From assembly GCF_012726295.1 (NCBI RefSeq), contig NZ_JABAOB010000008.1, forward strand, positions 329,872 to 393,871: DNA of 64,000 bases, given 5' to 3'. A model generated the notes under the pieces. That model ran no database searches. It was given only the letters and a program-made list of their open reading frames with translations, and was not told where the DNA came from. This stretch comes from Chitinophaga sp. Ak27 (GTDB lineage Bacteria; Bacteroidota; Bacteroidia; Chitinophagales; Chitinophagaceae). A program made the position numbers and the translations under genes. Shown here piece after piece: positions 53,835 to 62,567 of the stretch (position 1 is its first letter; each line of letters opens with the position of its first letter).

Positions 53835-54548
53835 ATGCACGTACTAAAATGTATAATTGTTGACGATGAACCGCTGCCTTTGCAACTGCTGGCCGACTAT
53901 GTGAAGAAAACCCCTTTCCTGGAGCTGGTGGGCACTTACAATAACCCATTGGACGCCCTGAATGCGGTACAGCAACAGCAGGTAGACCTGGTATTCCTGG
54001 ATATCCAGATGCCTGAGCTGACAGGCATCGCGTTTACCGAACTGGTAGGCGACAAATGCAGTATCATTTTCACTACCGCATATCGGAACTTTGCATTGGA
54101 AGGCTATGAGTTGAATGTGGTAGACTACCTGCTCAAACCTATTGCATTTGATCGCTTCCTGAAGGCTGCGGGTAAAGCCCTGCAGCTGATTAGTCCCGCT
54201 CCGGCTATGGCGACAGCTGCGATCCCGGCAACGCCTGTATTATTCGTTAAATCAGATTATAAACTGGTAAAGATCTGTGTGCCGGATATCCTATACATAG
54301 AAGGGCTTAAAGAATATATCGCGATTCATACAATGACCGGCAAGGTAGTAACCCTGCAAAATATCAAGAAAATGGAAGCTGTGCTGCCTGCAGCGCAATT
54401 CGCAAGGGTGCACCGTTCCTTTATTGTAGCGCTCAATAAAATTGATACCATAGAACGCAATATGATCCACATAAAGAACGATGTGATCCCGATAGGGGAG
54501 TTGTATAAAGCGGCATTTATGAAACAAATTAGCGGGAGCAGTTTGTAA
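53835..54548 (+). CDS. LytTR-family response regulator
   Basis: The 237-residue protein has an N-terminal receiver domain (D10-D11, phosphoacceptor D56 in VFLDIQMPE, FTTAYRN) and a C-terminal LytTR DNA-binding domain (about 138-235: VKSDYKLVKICVPDILYIEG, FARVHRSFIVALNKID). It is translationally coupled to the kinase (1-bp gap). LytTR proteins bind paired 9-bp direct repeats. The neighbouring divergent permease and downstream ATPase are the probable targets. Confidence 0.93.
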   Translation: MHVLKCIIVDDEPLPLQLLADYVKKTPFLELVGTYNNPLDALNAVQQQQVDLVFLDIQMPELTGIAFTELVGDKCSIIFTTAYRNFALEGYELNVVDYLLKPIAFDRFLKAAGKALQLISPAPAMATAAIPATPVLFVKSDYKLVKICVPDILYIEGLKEYIAIHTMTGKVVTLQNIKKMEAVLPAAQFARVHRSFIVALNKIDTIERNMIHIKNDVIPIGELYKAAFMKQISGSSL

Positions 54549-54636
54549 AAGATCCTGTCTGTATAAACAATCGTCCATTTGGTTGAATAGCCTTGCTGCA
54601 CGTCGGGTATAATCGGCAGCTTTACGATCACAAAAA

Positions 54637-55362
54637 ATGCCAGGTCACATGTCTGCCCTCATTGCTGAAATTAATCACCTGCATCATACTTTTAACCAAC
54701 ACAAAGTGCTGGAAGATCTTAACCTGCAAATTCCCGCCGGTAGCGTATATGGCATACTAGGTCCCAACGGCGCCGGGAAAACCACTACCTTGTTTCTTTT
54801 ACTGGGATTGCTCCGGCTGCAGGCAGGCCGTATCCGTATCTTCGATAAGGATATTGCCACCCACCGGGTAGCTATCCTGCAACAGGTAGGATCCCTGATT
54901 GAGCAGCCCTCGCTGTATGGGCATTTGACGGGGAGGGAAAATCTTGACATTTTCCGGCGCTGTTATCACTGCCATAAGGAAAGAATAAGGGATGTGCTGC
55001 AACAGGTGGAGTTGACGGAAGCCGCTCATCAGTTAGTAAAGACTTATTCACTGGGTATGAAACAACGGTTGGCCATTGCCATAGCCCTGCTGTCAGATCC
55101 TGCCTTGCTGATCCTGGATGAACCTACAAATGGCCTGGATCCCGCCGGTATCATCGCCATGCGCAGCCTGGTGAAAACATTGAATGAGGAACAGGGGAAA
55201 ACCATCATTTTATCCAGCCACCTGCTGGGAGAAGTGGAGAAAATGGCCACCCAGGTGGCTATCATCCGGAAAGGCCGGTTATTGTACGAAGGAGTTCCGC
55301 ATATCGGGCAGCAAAGCCTGGAAGAGTTATTTATACAGCTGACCGCTGCGCCCTTGTTGTGA
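54637..55362 (+). CDS. ABC transporter ATP-binding protein
   Basis: The 241-residue ATPase has Walker A GPNGAGKTT (42-50), signature YSLGMKQRLA, Walker B LLILDEPTNGLDP and the H-loop LSSHLLGEVE. It resembles BcrA/LanF-type exporter ATPases. ATG 54637 and ATG 54649 are both possible starts; the second begins the conserved part. No permease follows it: the only permease nearby is the divergent ABC-2 gene, so it likely powers that protein for export or self-protection against a peptide antibiotic (inference). Confidence 0.92.
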   Translation: MPGHMSALIAEINHLHHTFNQHKVLEDLNLQIPAGSVYGILGPNGAGKTTTLFLLLGLLRLQAGRIRIFDKDIATHRVAILQQVGSLIEQPSLYGHLTGRENLDIFRRCYHCHKERIRDVLQQVELTEAAHQLVKTYSLGMKQRLAIAIALLSDPALLILDEPTNGLDPAGIIAMRSLVKTLNEEQGKTIILSSHLLGEVEKMATQVAIIRKGRLLYEGVPHIGQQSLEELFIQLTAAPLL

Positions 55363-55425
55363 AAAAACAAGAATACTTTGTATTTTGACGGAGTGACAAC
55401 TATTGCCACCTAAGCAGCGAGAACT

Positions 55426-56868
55426 ATGAATATGAAATTTATCCGCAAGTGGGCGCCGGCAGCAGGGCTGGCGCTGTTAACCGCTTCTACGGTGCTGGCG
55501 CAGCAAAAAACGGCCGCTACTCCAAACATCGTATTTATATTGGCCGATGATATGGGCTATGGAGATTTGAGTGTCTATGGGCAACAAAAATTCAGTACCC
55601 CGCATATCGATCAGCTAGCAAAACAAGGCATGCGCTTTACCCAATTTTATGCAGGCACGTCGGTATGTGCGCCTTCCCGTGCCTCGTTGATTACCGGCCT
55701 GCATACCGGGCATACCTATATCCGTGGTAACAAAGAAATACAGCCCGAAGGGCAACAGCCTATAGCCGATACCGTTGTAACGGTAATGGAAGTATTGAAA
55801 CAGGCAGGATATACTACCGGTATTTTCGGTAAATGGGGACTAGGCCCGGTGGGTTCTTCCGGCGATCCGTTGAAACATGGTACAGACCGGTTTTATGGCT
55901 ACAACTGTCAACGGCAATCGCACCGTTATTTTCCTACCCACCTCTGGGATAATGAGCAGAAAGTGATGCTGGAAGAAAATGGGCAGCTGGCACAAATGAA
56001 AACCTATGCTCCAGACCTTATACAGGCCCAGGCACTTCGCTTCCTGGAAGATCACCAGCATCAGCCGTTTTTCCTTTATCTCACCTATACTTTACCACAT
56101 GCAGAACTGCAAGTACCGGATGACAGCCTTTTCCGGCATTTTAAGGGGAGATATGCTGAAAAGCCCTATAAAGGCAACGATTACGGTCCCGGAGCTACCG
56201 TACCGGGTTATGCTTCCCAGCAATATCCGCATGCTACCTTTGCTACCATGGTTACCCGCCTGGATAATTACGTAGGCCAGGTAATGGAGCGATTAAAGGC
56301 ATTGGGTCTGGATAAAAACACCCTCGTTATTTTCACCAGCGATAACGGTCCGCATACCGAAGGCGGCGCAGATCCTGCTTTTTTCAACAGTGCCGGCGGT
56401 TTGAGAGGCGTAAAGCGCGATTTGTATGAAGGAGGTATCCGGGAACCTTTTATTGCCCGCTGGCCAGGTAAAATAAAAGCCGGTAGTACTAATGGCTTCC
56501 AGGGCGCCTTCTGGGATATTATGCCTACACTGGCCCTGGTGGCCAAGGCGCCTGCTGTACCGGTCACAGATGGGGTATCTTTATTGCCCACGCTTACAGG
56601 TGGCAAGGGACAGCAACAACACAACTATCTCTATTGGGAATTTCATGAAGATGGTGGACGGCAAGCCGTTCGCCAGGGTAATTGGAAGGCGGTACGCCAA
56701 AAGGCGCAACAGCATCCCGATGGCGGGGTGGAGCTATACGACTTATCTAAAGACCCGGGAGAAAAAAATAATATAGCCGCCCGTTACCCCGATATTACGG
56801 CGAAAATGGCGGCTATAATGAAAGAGGCGCATGTGGAAACGGCCTTATATCCTTTCTGGCGTCCTTAG
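55426..56868 (+). CDS. secreted S1-family sulfatase (arylsulfatase type)
   Basis: The 480-residue enzyme has a signal peptide (about 1-25, VLAQQ). The formylglycine motif is C81-A-P-S-R (GTSVCAPSRASLITG), so it needs an anaerobic or aerobic sulfatase-maturing enzyme not encoded here. Metal ligands start with D41-D42 (LADDMGYGD), and a later FTSDNGPH fits the alkaline phosphatase superfamily. It removes sulfate from a sugar or aryl ester; the substrate is unknown and no glycosidase is adjacent. Its stop overlaps the convergent aldo/keto reductase gene by 4 bp. Confidence 0.92.
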   Translation: MNMKFIRKWAPAAGLALLTASTVLAQQKTAATPNIVFILADDMGYGDLSVYGQQKFSTPHIDQLAKQGMRFTQFYAGTSVCAPSRASLITGLHTGHTYIRGNKEIQPEGQQPIADTVVTVMEVLKQAGYTTGIFGKWGLGPVGSSGDPLKHGTDRFYGYNCQRQSHRYFPTHLWDNEQKVMLEENGQLAQMKTYAPDLIQAQALRFLEDHQHQPFFLYLTYTLPHAELQVPDDSLFRHFKGRYAEKPYKGNDYGPGATVPGYASQQYPHATFATMVTRLDNYVGQVMERLKALGLDKNTLVIFTSDNGPHTEGGADPAFFNSAGGLRGVKRDLYEGGIREPFIARWPGKIKAGSTNGFQGAFWDIMPTLALVAKAPAVPVTDGVSLLPTLTGGKGQQQHNYLYWEFHEDGGRQAVRQGNWKAVRQKAQQHPDGGVELYDLSKDPGEKNNIAARYPDITAKMAAIMKEAHVETALYPFWRP

Positions 56869-57851
56869 CTTTTATCCACCAGTCGATTCATTTGTTCGGA
56901 ATAGCGGTCGCCGGTATTAGGATATTTCCGAAGCAGTGCTTCCAGGTTTTCCAGGTCCGCGGCCGTTAACTGTACATCTACCGCGCCGGCATTGTCGAGC
57001 AGGTATTTTCTTCTCTTGGTACCCGGAATAGGGATAATATTATCGCCCTGCGCCAGTACCCAGGCGATCGCTAACTGCGCTGCTGTACAGTTTTTGCCGG
57101 CTGCCAGCTCTGCGAACCCGGCTGCCAGGTTACGGTTATTTTCTGCGTATTCCTCCTGGTAACGGGGCAGCAATTTCCTGAAATCATCATCTGCCAGTTT
57201 GCTCACATCCAGGTCGGCGCTTACCAGGCCGCGGGCCAGGGGGCTGAAGGGGACGAAGGTAATGCCCAGCTCTTTACAGGTAGGGAGTATGTCTTTTTCC
57301 ACACCCCTGGTGAGGAGGGAATATTCACTTTGTAAGGCACTGATAGGATGTACCGCATATGCTTTGCGCAACGTATTGGCAGAGGCTTCTGATAGTCCCA
57401 GGTAACGTACCTTTCCTTCTTTTACCAGCTCGGCCATAGCGCCTACCATCTCTTCCACAGGCACATTTGGATCGATACGATGGGCATAGTACAAATCGAT
57501 AACATCGGTTTGCAGGCGCTTTAAGCTGGCTTCCACGGCTTTTCTCATATAGGCCGGCGAACCGTTAAATCCACTCACGCTTGTATTGGCGTCGAATGCA
57601 AATCCAAACTTGGTAGCGATAAAAACTTTATCCCGGTTGGGTTTTAGGACCTTTGCAATCAGCTCTTCATTTGCTCCTTCGCCGTATACATCGGCCGTAT
57701 CCCAGAAATTGATGCCAATTTCAATGGCTTTTTCGAGGGTGGCAATCGACTCTGCATCATCGGGCACGCCGTAAGCATGACTCATACCCATACAACCCAG
57801 TCCAATGGCAGACAGCTTTACGTCTGTAGTTCCTAGTGTTCTGTACTTCAT
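56865..57851 (-). CDS. aldo/keto reductase
   Basis: The 328-residue NADPH-dependent carbonyl reductase has the catalytic tetrad D51, Y56 (WDTADVYGEG), K81 (IATKFGF) and H124 (YYAHRIDPN). The start MKYRTLGTTDVKLSAIGLGC at 57851 fits the family, and the longer frame adds a non-conserved leader. On its strand, TATTTTTG (57889-57896 as complement) is a perfect -7 element about 38 bp ahead. It is divergent from an AraC regulator that may control it. Confidence 0.93.
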   Translation of the reverse strand: MKYRTLGTTDVKLSAIGLGCMGMSHAYGVPDDAESIATLEKAIEIGINFWDTADVYGEGANEELIAKVLKPNRDKVFIATKFGFAFDANTSVSGFNGSPAYMRKAVEASLKRLQTDVIDLYYAHRIDPNVPVEEMVGAMAELVKEGKVRYLGLSEASANTLRKAYAVHPISALQSEYSLLTRGVEKDILPTCKELGITFVPFSPLARGLVSADLDVSKLADDDFRKLLPRYQEEYAENNRNLAAGFAELAAGKNCTAAQLAIAWVLAQGDNIIPIPGTKRRKYLLDNAGAVDVQLTAADLENLEALLRKYPNTGDRYSEQMNRLVDKS

Positions 57852-58012
57852 AAGATGTTTTTCCTTTATGAATAATGATCTGATATAGCAAAAATAGGCA
57901 AGTGTGGAGGAATGAAATTGTAAAACCAACAGTAATACTTGTAGTTTTCAAAGCAGATATCTCTCCCGGGTCTTTTTTAAAGGTACGTATTATTCGTAAT
58001 TTTATCTCACTT

Positions 58013-58924
58013 ATGATGGCACCGCAAAATCAACGACAGCTCACTATTCCCAATGGGATCACTACCATTACAGACTGGCTTTGTGACGAAATCAGGCTAA
58101 CCCACACCATCAGCCATTTCGATAAACCAGGCGGGTTTGATGCCAGCAACGACCGGGATGTGGTACGGCTCCACTTCGGGCTGAAAGGCGATTACGCATT
58201 TGCCTACCGGCAACTCAACCGCTCTTTCGACCTGGTGGGCGGCCATCATAATATCATGTACTCCAACGGGCTGGATATGACTGTGATGCCTAAAGCTTCT
58301 ACCATAGAAACGTTTGGTATTGATTTTCCCCGGGAGCTGTTTATTTCCTTTACCCAAAATGGTAATGACCACCTGCAACGGTTTTGTGAACAGGTATTGG
58401 CCGGCAACAGCGTGCTGCTGTCGGAAAGCTGGGGCGGCATCGACGCCGGTATCCAGCAGGTAATCGGACAAATACTGAACTGCCGTTATACAGATCAGCT
58501 AAAGAAATTATTCCTGTTATCGAAAAGTATTGAATTGCTGGTGCTTTCTGCGGAAGCCTATAATTACGGGATAGATAAAAAGAATGGCATCATTAAAAAT
58601 AAAACGGATAAAGAGAAGATCATCGCGGTGCGCGACCTGATCAACGAACGCCTGAGCAATCCCCCGGGATTGAGTGAAATAGCACAGCTGGTAGGGCTGA
58701 ATGAATACAAACTAAAACGTGGCTTCAAGGAAACATTCAACACTACGGTATTTGAATACCTCACGGGGCAACGTTTGCAGCTGGCCAATCAATATCTCCT
58801 TGATACCGAAAAAACATCCGCTGAAATAGCCTATGAGCTGGGTTATGCCAGTCCCCAGCATTTCAATAATGCATTCAAGAAAAGATTTGGCGTTACTCCC
58901 AATTCGGTTAGAATTAATCCGTAA
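58013..58924 (+). CDS. AraC-family transcriptional regulator
   Basis: The 303-residue protein has an N-terminal effector domain and a C-terminal AraC DNA-binding domain (about 205-300). The HTH regions are LSEIAQLVGLNEYKLKRGF and SAEIAYELGYASPQHFNNAF. The start is ATG 58013 or the adjacent ATG 58016, following a near-consensus TAATTTTA box. It is divergent from the aldo/keto reductase gene across 161 bp and probably regulates it or the SRPBCC gene downstream. Confidence 0.9.
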   Translation: MMAPQNQRQLTIPNGITTITDWLCDEIRLTHTISHFDKPGGFDASNDRDVVRLHFGLKGDYAFAYRQLNRSFDLVGGHHNIMYSNGLDMTVMPKASTIETFGIDFPRELFISFTQNGNDHLQRFCEQVLAGNSVLLSESWGGIDAGIQQVIGQILNCRYTDQLKKLFLLSKSIELLVLSAEAYNYGIDKKNGIIKNKTDKEKIIAVRDLINERLSNPPGLSEIAQLVGLNEYKLKRGFKETFNTTVFEYLTGQRLQLANQYLLDTEKTSAEIAYELGYASPQHFNNAFKKRFGVTPNSVRINP

Positions 58925-58981
58925 AATGCAATCCTTCAAAACCAAGACCTCCTAATATTGTATCAACAAAAACACATTATT

Positions 58982-59410
58982 ATGGATAAGCAATTGCAAT
59001 TATCGGAATCCATCCACATTAACGCACCTGCTTCCCGTGTATGGGAAGCCATCACTAATAAGGCGTTGATTAAAGAATATTTTTTTGGAACAGATGTGGA
59101 CAGTAACTGGCAAACCGGCAGCCCTGTTACCTGGTCGGGCGAATGGGATGGAAAACGTTATGAAGAAAAAGGTGTAGTGCTGGAGGTGGAAAAAGAGAAA
59201 AAGCTGTCATACAGCTACCTGAGCACCGGGAAAGAAGATGTACCGGATAATTACGCTGTTATTGTATATGAGCTTGCCGCCAATGGCCACAATGATACCC
59301 GGTTCACCGTTTCCCAGGCAAACTTCGAAAACCAGGAAACCTGTGATCATTCCCGGGAAAACTGGAAAAATATCCTGGCAGGGTTGAAGTCAGTCGCGGA
59401 AAGGAAATAA
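58982..59410 (+). CDS. SRPBCC / AHSA1-like domain protein
   Basis: The 142-residue protein folds as a helix-grip START-like domain. SIHINAPASRVWEAITNKAL near the N-terminus, the central TWSGEWDGKRYEEKGVVLEV and the long C-terminal helix with SRENWKNILAGLKSVAE are typical of AHSA1-like SRPBCC proteins. These bind hydrophobic ligands or act as stress proteins; no reaction can be assigned. I chose ATG 58982, since the eight upstream codons are in the leader. It follows the AraC gene after 57 bp. Confidence 0.87.
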   Translation: MDKQLQLSESIHINAPASRVWEAITNKALIKEYFFGTDVDSNWQTGSPVTWSGEWDGKRYEEKGVVLEVEKEKKLSYSYLSTGKEDVPDNYAVIVYELAANGHNDTRFTVSQANFENQETCDHSRENWKNILAGLKSVAERK

Positions 59411-59501
59411 GGCGCTGCCGGGCGGTTTCGGGAGCTATTGTAAAGGAAACCTGCTGGTTTTGTGATTTGGCAATACCAGGGTAATTGGTCAACTTTGTAA
59501 T

Positions 59502-60068
59502 ATGAAAACGCCCACAATGATTTCCCGCTTCCTGTTTTCCGCGCTGTTACTACTGGGTAGCGCGCATGTTTTGGCGCAGCAATATGTACCGGTAGACGAA
59601 GGATCCAAGGTGAAGTTCACCATTGTGAATCACCTTATTTTCAGCAGTACGGTAACAGGTTATTTTACCGGCTTAAAGGGTAACATACATTTTGATCCGG
59701 ATAGGCTGAAAGAAACGGCTATAGAAGCAACGGTGGCGGTGAATACAATTAATACGGGCATCGGAAAACGCGACCGGGACCTGATGGCGGAGAAATATTT
59801 TAATACCGCTAAATTCCCGGTAATAAAGCTGGTATCGACGTCCGTTACCGCGGCGGGGAAACCTAACACTTACCAGTTTACCGGCGCCTTAACCATTAAA
59901 GGAATTACTAAAACCATCAGCTTCCCGTTTACCACCACTATGACGGCAGGCAGCTGCCAGTTCAATGGTCAGTTTGTGATTAACCGCAAAGATTTCCAGG
60001 TAGGCCCGGATAATGCCATTGATGATAAGCTGACGGTTATATTGAACGTACAGGCAAAAAAACAATAA
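59502..60068 (+). CDS. YceI-family periplasmic protein
   Basis: The 188-residue protein has a signal peptide (about 1-25, HVLAQQ) and one YceI lipocalin-like barrel. Stretches are DEGSKVKFTIVNHLIFSSTV, DRDLMAEKYFNTAKFPVIKL and the KGITKTISFPF strand. YceI proteins bind polyisoprenoid-type lipids and relate to stress responses. A -7-like box CAACTTTG (59490-59497) ends exactly 4 nt before the ATG, with TTG about 20 bp further up, suggesting a leaderless mRNA. Confidence 0.9.
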   Translation: MKTPTMISRFLFSALLLLGSAHVLAQQYVPVDEGSKVKFTIVNHLIFSSTVTGYFTGLKGNIHFDPDRLKETAIEATVAVNTINTGIGKRDRDLMAEKYFNTAKFPVIKLVSTSVTAAGKPNTYQFTGALTIKGITKTISFPFTTTMTAGSCQFNGQFVINRKDFQVGPDNAIDDKLTVILNVQAKKQ

Positions 60069-60105
60069 CCGTTCCGGTACCTGCCCGCAGATACCGGTAA
60101 CGGTT
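60067..60105. terminator. hairpin terminator between yceI-like and GNAT genes
   Basis: AACCGTTCCGGTA (60067-60079) pairs with TACCGGTAACGGTT (60092-60105) with one bulge. It lies between convergent genes, directly at the YceI stop codon. Confidence 0.65.
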
Positions 60106-60117
60106 ATACGCTAAGCC

Positions 60118-60552
60118 TTACAATTTCTGTGTAAAGTGGTGGGCAGAGATATAAAATCCCTGGCGATGATACAAGCGATGCGCCGGAAACAGCCCGTGAC
60201 CGGAATCGAGTTGTACGCCCTGTAACCCTTCCTTTTTAGCCAGCTCCTTTACATGATCCAGCAGCTTCGCTGCATAGCCCCGGCCCTGGTAGGCAGGCAG
60301 ACAGGCCAGATCATCTATATAAATCGTTTTACCGCTGAATAATTTATGCATGTGACGGAAGCCTGCAAAGGCCACTATTTTGGAAGCATCTTCCGGGTCG
60401 GTGATATAAATAATGTGGTAATCTTCCTGTTGCATATCCCGCAGCTGTGCCAGCAGGTTTTCTTTCTGCAGGTGTGGACGCAGGAACAAAATCACGTCGC
60501 TGCAGGCCAGTAATTCGGCATCTGTTTGGGCAGTTTTTATAATCGGCGTCAT
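60118..60552 (-). CDS. GNAT-family N-acetyltransferase
   Basis: The 144-residue acetyltransferase has the acetyl-CoA-binding motif A as YIDDLACLPAYQGRGYAAKL (Q/RxxGxG/A) and a final HRLYHRQGFYISAHHF typical of GNAT strand 7. It transfers acetyl to an amine of unknown nature. It follows the AhpD-like gene by 12 bp on the same strand, so the two are an operon divergent from the MocR regulator. Confidence 0.9.
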   Translation of the reverse strand: MTPIIKTAQTDAELLACSDVILFLRPHLQKENLLAQLRDMQQEDYHIIYITDPEDASKIVAFAGFRHMHKLFSGKTIYIDDLACLPAYQGRGYAAKLLDHVKELAKKEGLQGVQLDSGHGLFPAHRLYHRQGFYISAHHFTQKL

Positions 60553-60564
60553 CGTGTTTTGATT

Positions 60565-61008
60565 TTATTGACCCGGTACCCGGTGGGTGGAAATGCCAAT
60601 GCGGTTCCAGGCATTGATGATATTGATAGCCATGATCAGCTCAGAAGTACCTTTTAGGCCGAATTCCTTTAACGCTTGCTGGTAGGTGTTTTCCGTAAGT
60701 CCTTCGCGGCTGATAAACGTGATTTCCTCCGTCATAGCCAGGATAATTCTTTCCGCCGGGGTGAACTGCGGCGATTCCTTCCAGGCGCTAAGCAGGTATA
60801 AACGCTGTTCGGTTTCGCCGGCTTTACGGGCATCCTGTGTATGTTGGTTAATGCAAAAGGCGCAGCCATTCAGCTGGGAGGCCCTCACACGGATCATTTC
60901 CTGGTGAAGAGGGGATATGCCGGTACCTGACAGGTATTTTTCCAACCCCAGCATAGCGGTATACGCTGCGGGATCTATCTCTTTCATTAAAAAACGTTCT
61001 TTCATCAT
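60565..61008 (-). CDS. carboxymuconolactone decarboxylase / AhpD-like peroxidase-type protein
   Basis: The 147-residue helical protein has the redox motif C49-A-F-C52 with H56 (LNGCAFCINQHTQDARKAG), the AhpD-type CxxC-H arrangement. It probably works as a peroxide- or thiol-linked reductase rather than a true decarboxylase. The start may be Met1 or Met2. In many bacteria this family lies next to a MocR regulator and a GNAT gene, as here, so control by that regulator through the 77-bp divergent spacer is likely. Confidence 0.9.
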   Translation of the reverse strand: MMKERFLMKEIDPAAYTAMLGLEKYLSGTGISPLHQEMIRVRASQLNGCAFCINQHTQDARKAGETEQRLYLLSAWKESPQFTPAERIILAMTEEITFISREGLTENTYQQALKEFGLKGTSELIMAINIINAWNRIGISTHRVPGQ

Positions 61009-61053
61009 CGTTAAAAATTATAGTGTAAAATTAGCGATGGCTGGAGTATCTTA

Positions 61054-61084
61054 GTAGTCCACTTAACAATCGACAGGTAGTCCA
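61054..61084 (+). promoter_or_regulatory. direct repeat, probable MocR operator
   Basis: The 8-mer GTAGTCCA occurs at 61054-61061 and 61077-61084, 23 bp apart, just before the mocR ATG at 61086 and overlapping a TATCTTAG promoter-like box (61048-61055). MocR regulators such as GabR and PdxR bind direct repeats. The site is between the regulator and the AhpD-like operon. Confidence 0.5.
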
Positions 61085-61085
61085 G

Positions 61086-62561
61086 ATGCTTCCTTTTAAA
61101 ACGCTCATTCGAATAGATAAGTCACTGAAATTGCCGGTGTACCAGCAAATTGCCAACCGGCTGATAGGGCTGATACAGGAAGGTATTTTGAAGCCGGGAT
61201 CTTTTCTGCCGGGTAGCCGGGTGCTGGCCTTACAGCTGGACCTGCACCGCAAAACGGTGATTGCGGCTTATGAAGAACTGATCAGCCAGGACTGGCTGGA
61301 GCCGGTGCCTCGTAAAGGCATGATGGTGGCTACCAACTTGCCGGTGATCCGGCCCCGCAGTTTCCGGAAGGTATTGCAACCCTATGGCGAAGCCACCGCT
61401 TTCTCCTTTCATACGCCACCGGCAGCGCCGGTGATGGCGCCCTATCCCGATGCCAGCATGCCGCTGGTGATCAACGATGGCTTCCCCGATGTACGCCTGG
61501 CCCCTCTGACCGATTGGGTACGGGAATGCCGCTCGGTGATAGAAAGCGCCCGCTATCATAAACTGCTGATGTATGGCGAAGCAGCGGGTACTACTGCCTT
61601 ACGGAAGGAAATGGTGAAGTATCTCAGCGATACCCGCGGTCTCAATATTACCGCCGATCATGTGATGATTACCCGTGGCGCGCAAATGGCCATTTACCTG
61701 GCGGCCGCCATGATCATCAAACCAGGCGACTATGTGATTGTGGGCAGTCCGAATTACTTTTTCGCGGATCTTTGCTTTGAGCAGCTGGGAGCGCGTTTGC
61801 TGAGAGTGCCGGTAGATGAAGAAGGAATCGATGTAGATGCTATTGAAATGCTGTGCAGTCAGAAGAAGATCCGGATGTTGTACCTGATCACGCATCACCA
61901 TCATCCTACCACGGTAACGCTGAGTGCCGCGCGTAGAATGAAGCTGTTGGAAATTATCCGTAAATATAAATTGCCGGTAATTGAAGACGATTACGATTAT
62001 GACTTCCACTACAGCTCAGCACCCATATTACCGCTGGCCAGCGCCGATCATGGCGGCAACGTCATATATATCGGTTCTTTTACCAAGTCGCTGGGCTTAT
62101 CCATCCGTATTGGTTTTATGATAGCCCCGGCTAGTTTTATTGCCGCCTCGGCGGAGTTGCGCCGGCTGATGGACCTGCGGGGCGATAACCTGGCAGAGCA
62201 GGCGCTGGCCAACCTGCTGGCCGATGGCACCATAGCCAGGCATCTGAAAAAATCCAATAAAATATACCGGGAGCGGCGCGACCTGCTCTGTGAATTACTA
62301 CAGCAACGATTAGGACAGCAAGTCACTTTTACACCGCCTGCCGGCGGAATGGCCATCTGGTTGCGCTTCTCTTCCAACATATCCTTAATTAAACTGGCGG
62401 AAAACGCCCGTAGTAAAGGGCTACGCATGTCGTCGGGAGAGCAGTATCATTATGGTGGCAAATCCGTTAACGGGCTGCGTTTTGGCTTTGCCTCCCTTAA
62501 TAATAAGGAGCTGAGGGCAGCGGTAGCCATCCTGGAAGGTATTTTGGATACGGCTTCCTAA
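61086..62561 (+). CDS. MocR-family (GntR HTH plus aminotransferase-like) transcriptional regulator
   Basis: The 491-residue protein has an N-terminal GntR winged HTH (about 12-80: LPVYQQIANRLIGLIQEGIL, GSRVLALQLDLHRKTVIAAY) and a fold-type I aminotransferase domain (about 115-485). The PLP lysine is K334 in IGSFTKSLGLSIRIGF, with the DDYDYDF motif near 301-306. It should bind PLP or a PLP-amine adduct and control the divergent AhpD-like/GNAT operon. PdxR-like control of vitamin B6 genes is an alternative, but no such genes are in view. Confidence 0.92.
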   Translation: MLPFKTLIRIDKSLKLPVYQQIANRLIGLIQEGILKPGSFLPGSRVLALQLDLHRKTVIAAYEELISQDWLEPVPRKGMMVATNLPVIRPRSFRKVLQPYGEATAFSFHTPPAAPVMAPYPDASMPLVINDGFPDVRLAPLTDWVRECRSVIESARYHKLLMYGEAAGTTALRKEMVKYLSDTRGLNITADHVMITRGAQMAIYLAAAMIIKPGDYVIVGSPNYFFADLCFEQLGARLLRVPVDEEGIDVDAIEMLCSQKKIRMLYLITHHHHPTTVTLSAARRMKLLEIIRKYKLPVIEDDYDYDFHYSSAPILPLASADHGGNVIYIGSFTKSLGLSIRIGFMIAPASFIAASAELRRLMDLRGDNLAEQALANLLADGTIARHLKKSNKIYRERRDLLCELLQQRLGQQVTFTPPAGGMAIWLRFSSNISLIKLAENARSKGLRMSSGEQYHYGGKSVNGLRFGFASLNNKELRAAVAILEGILDTAS

Positions 62562-62567
62562 AACCGG

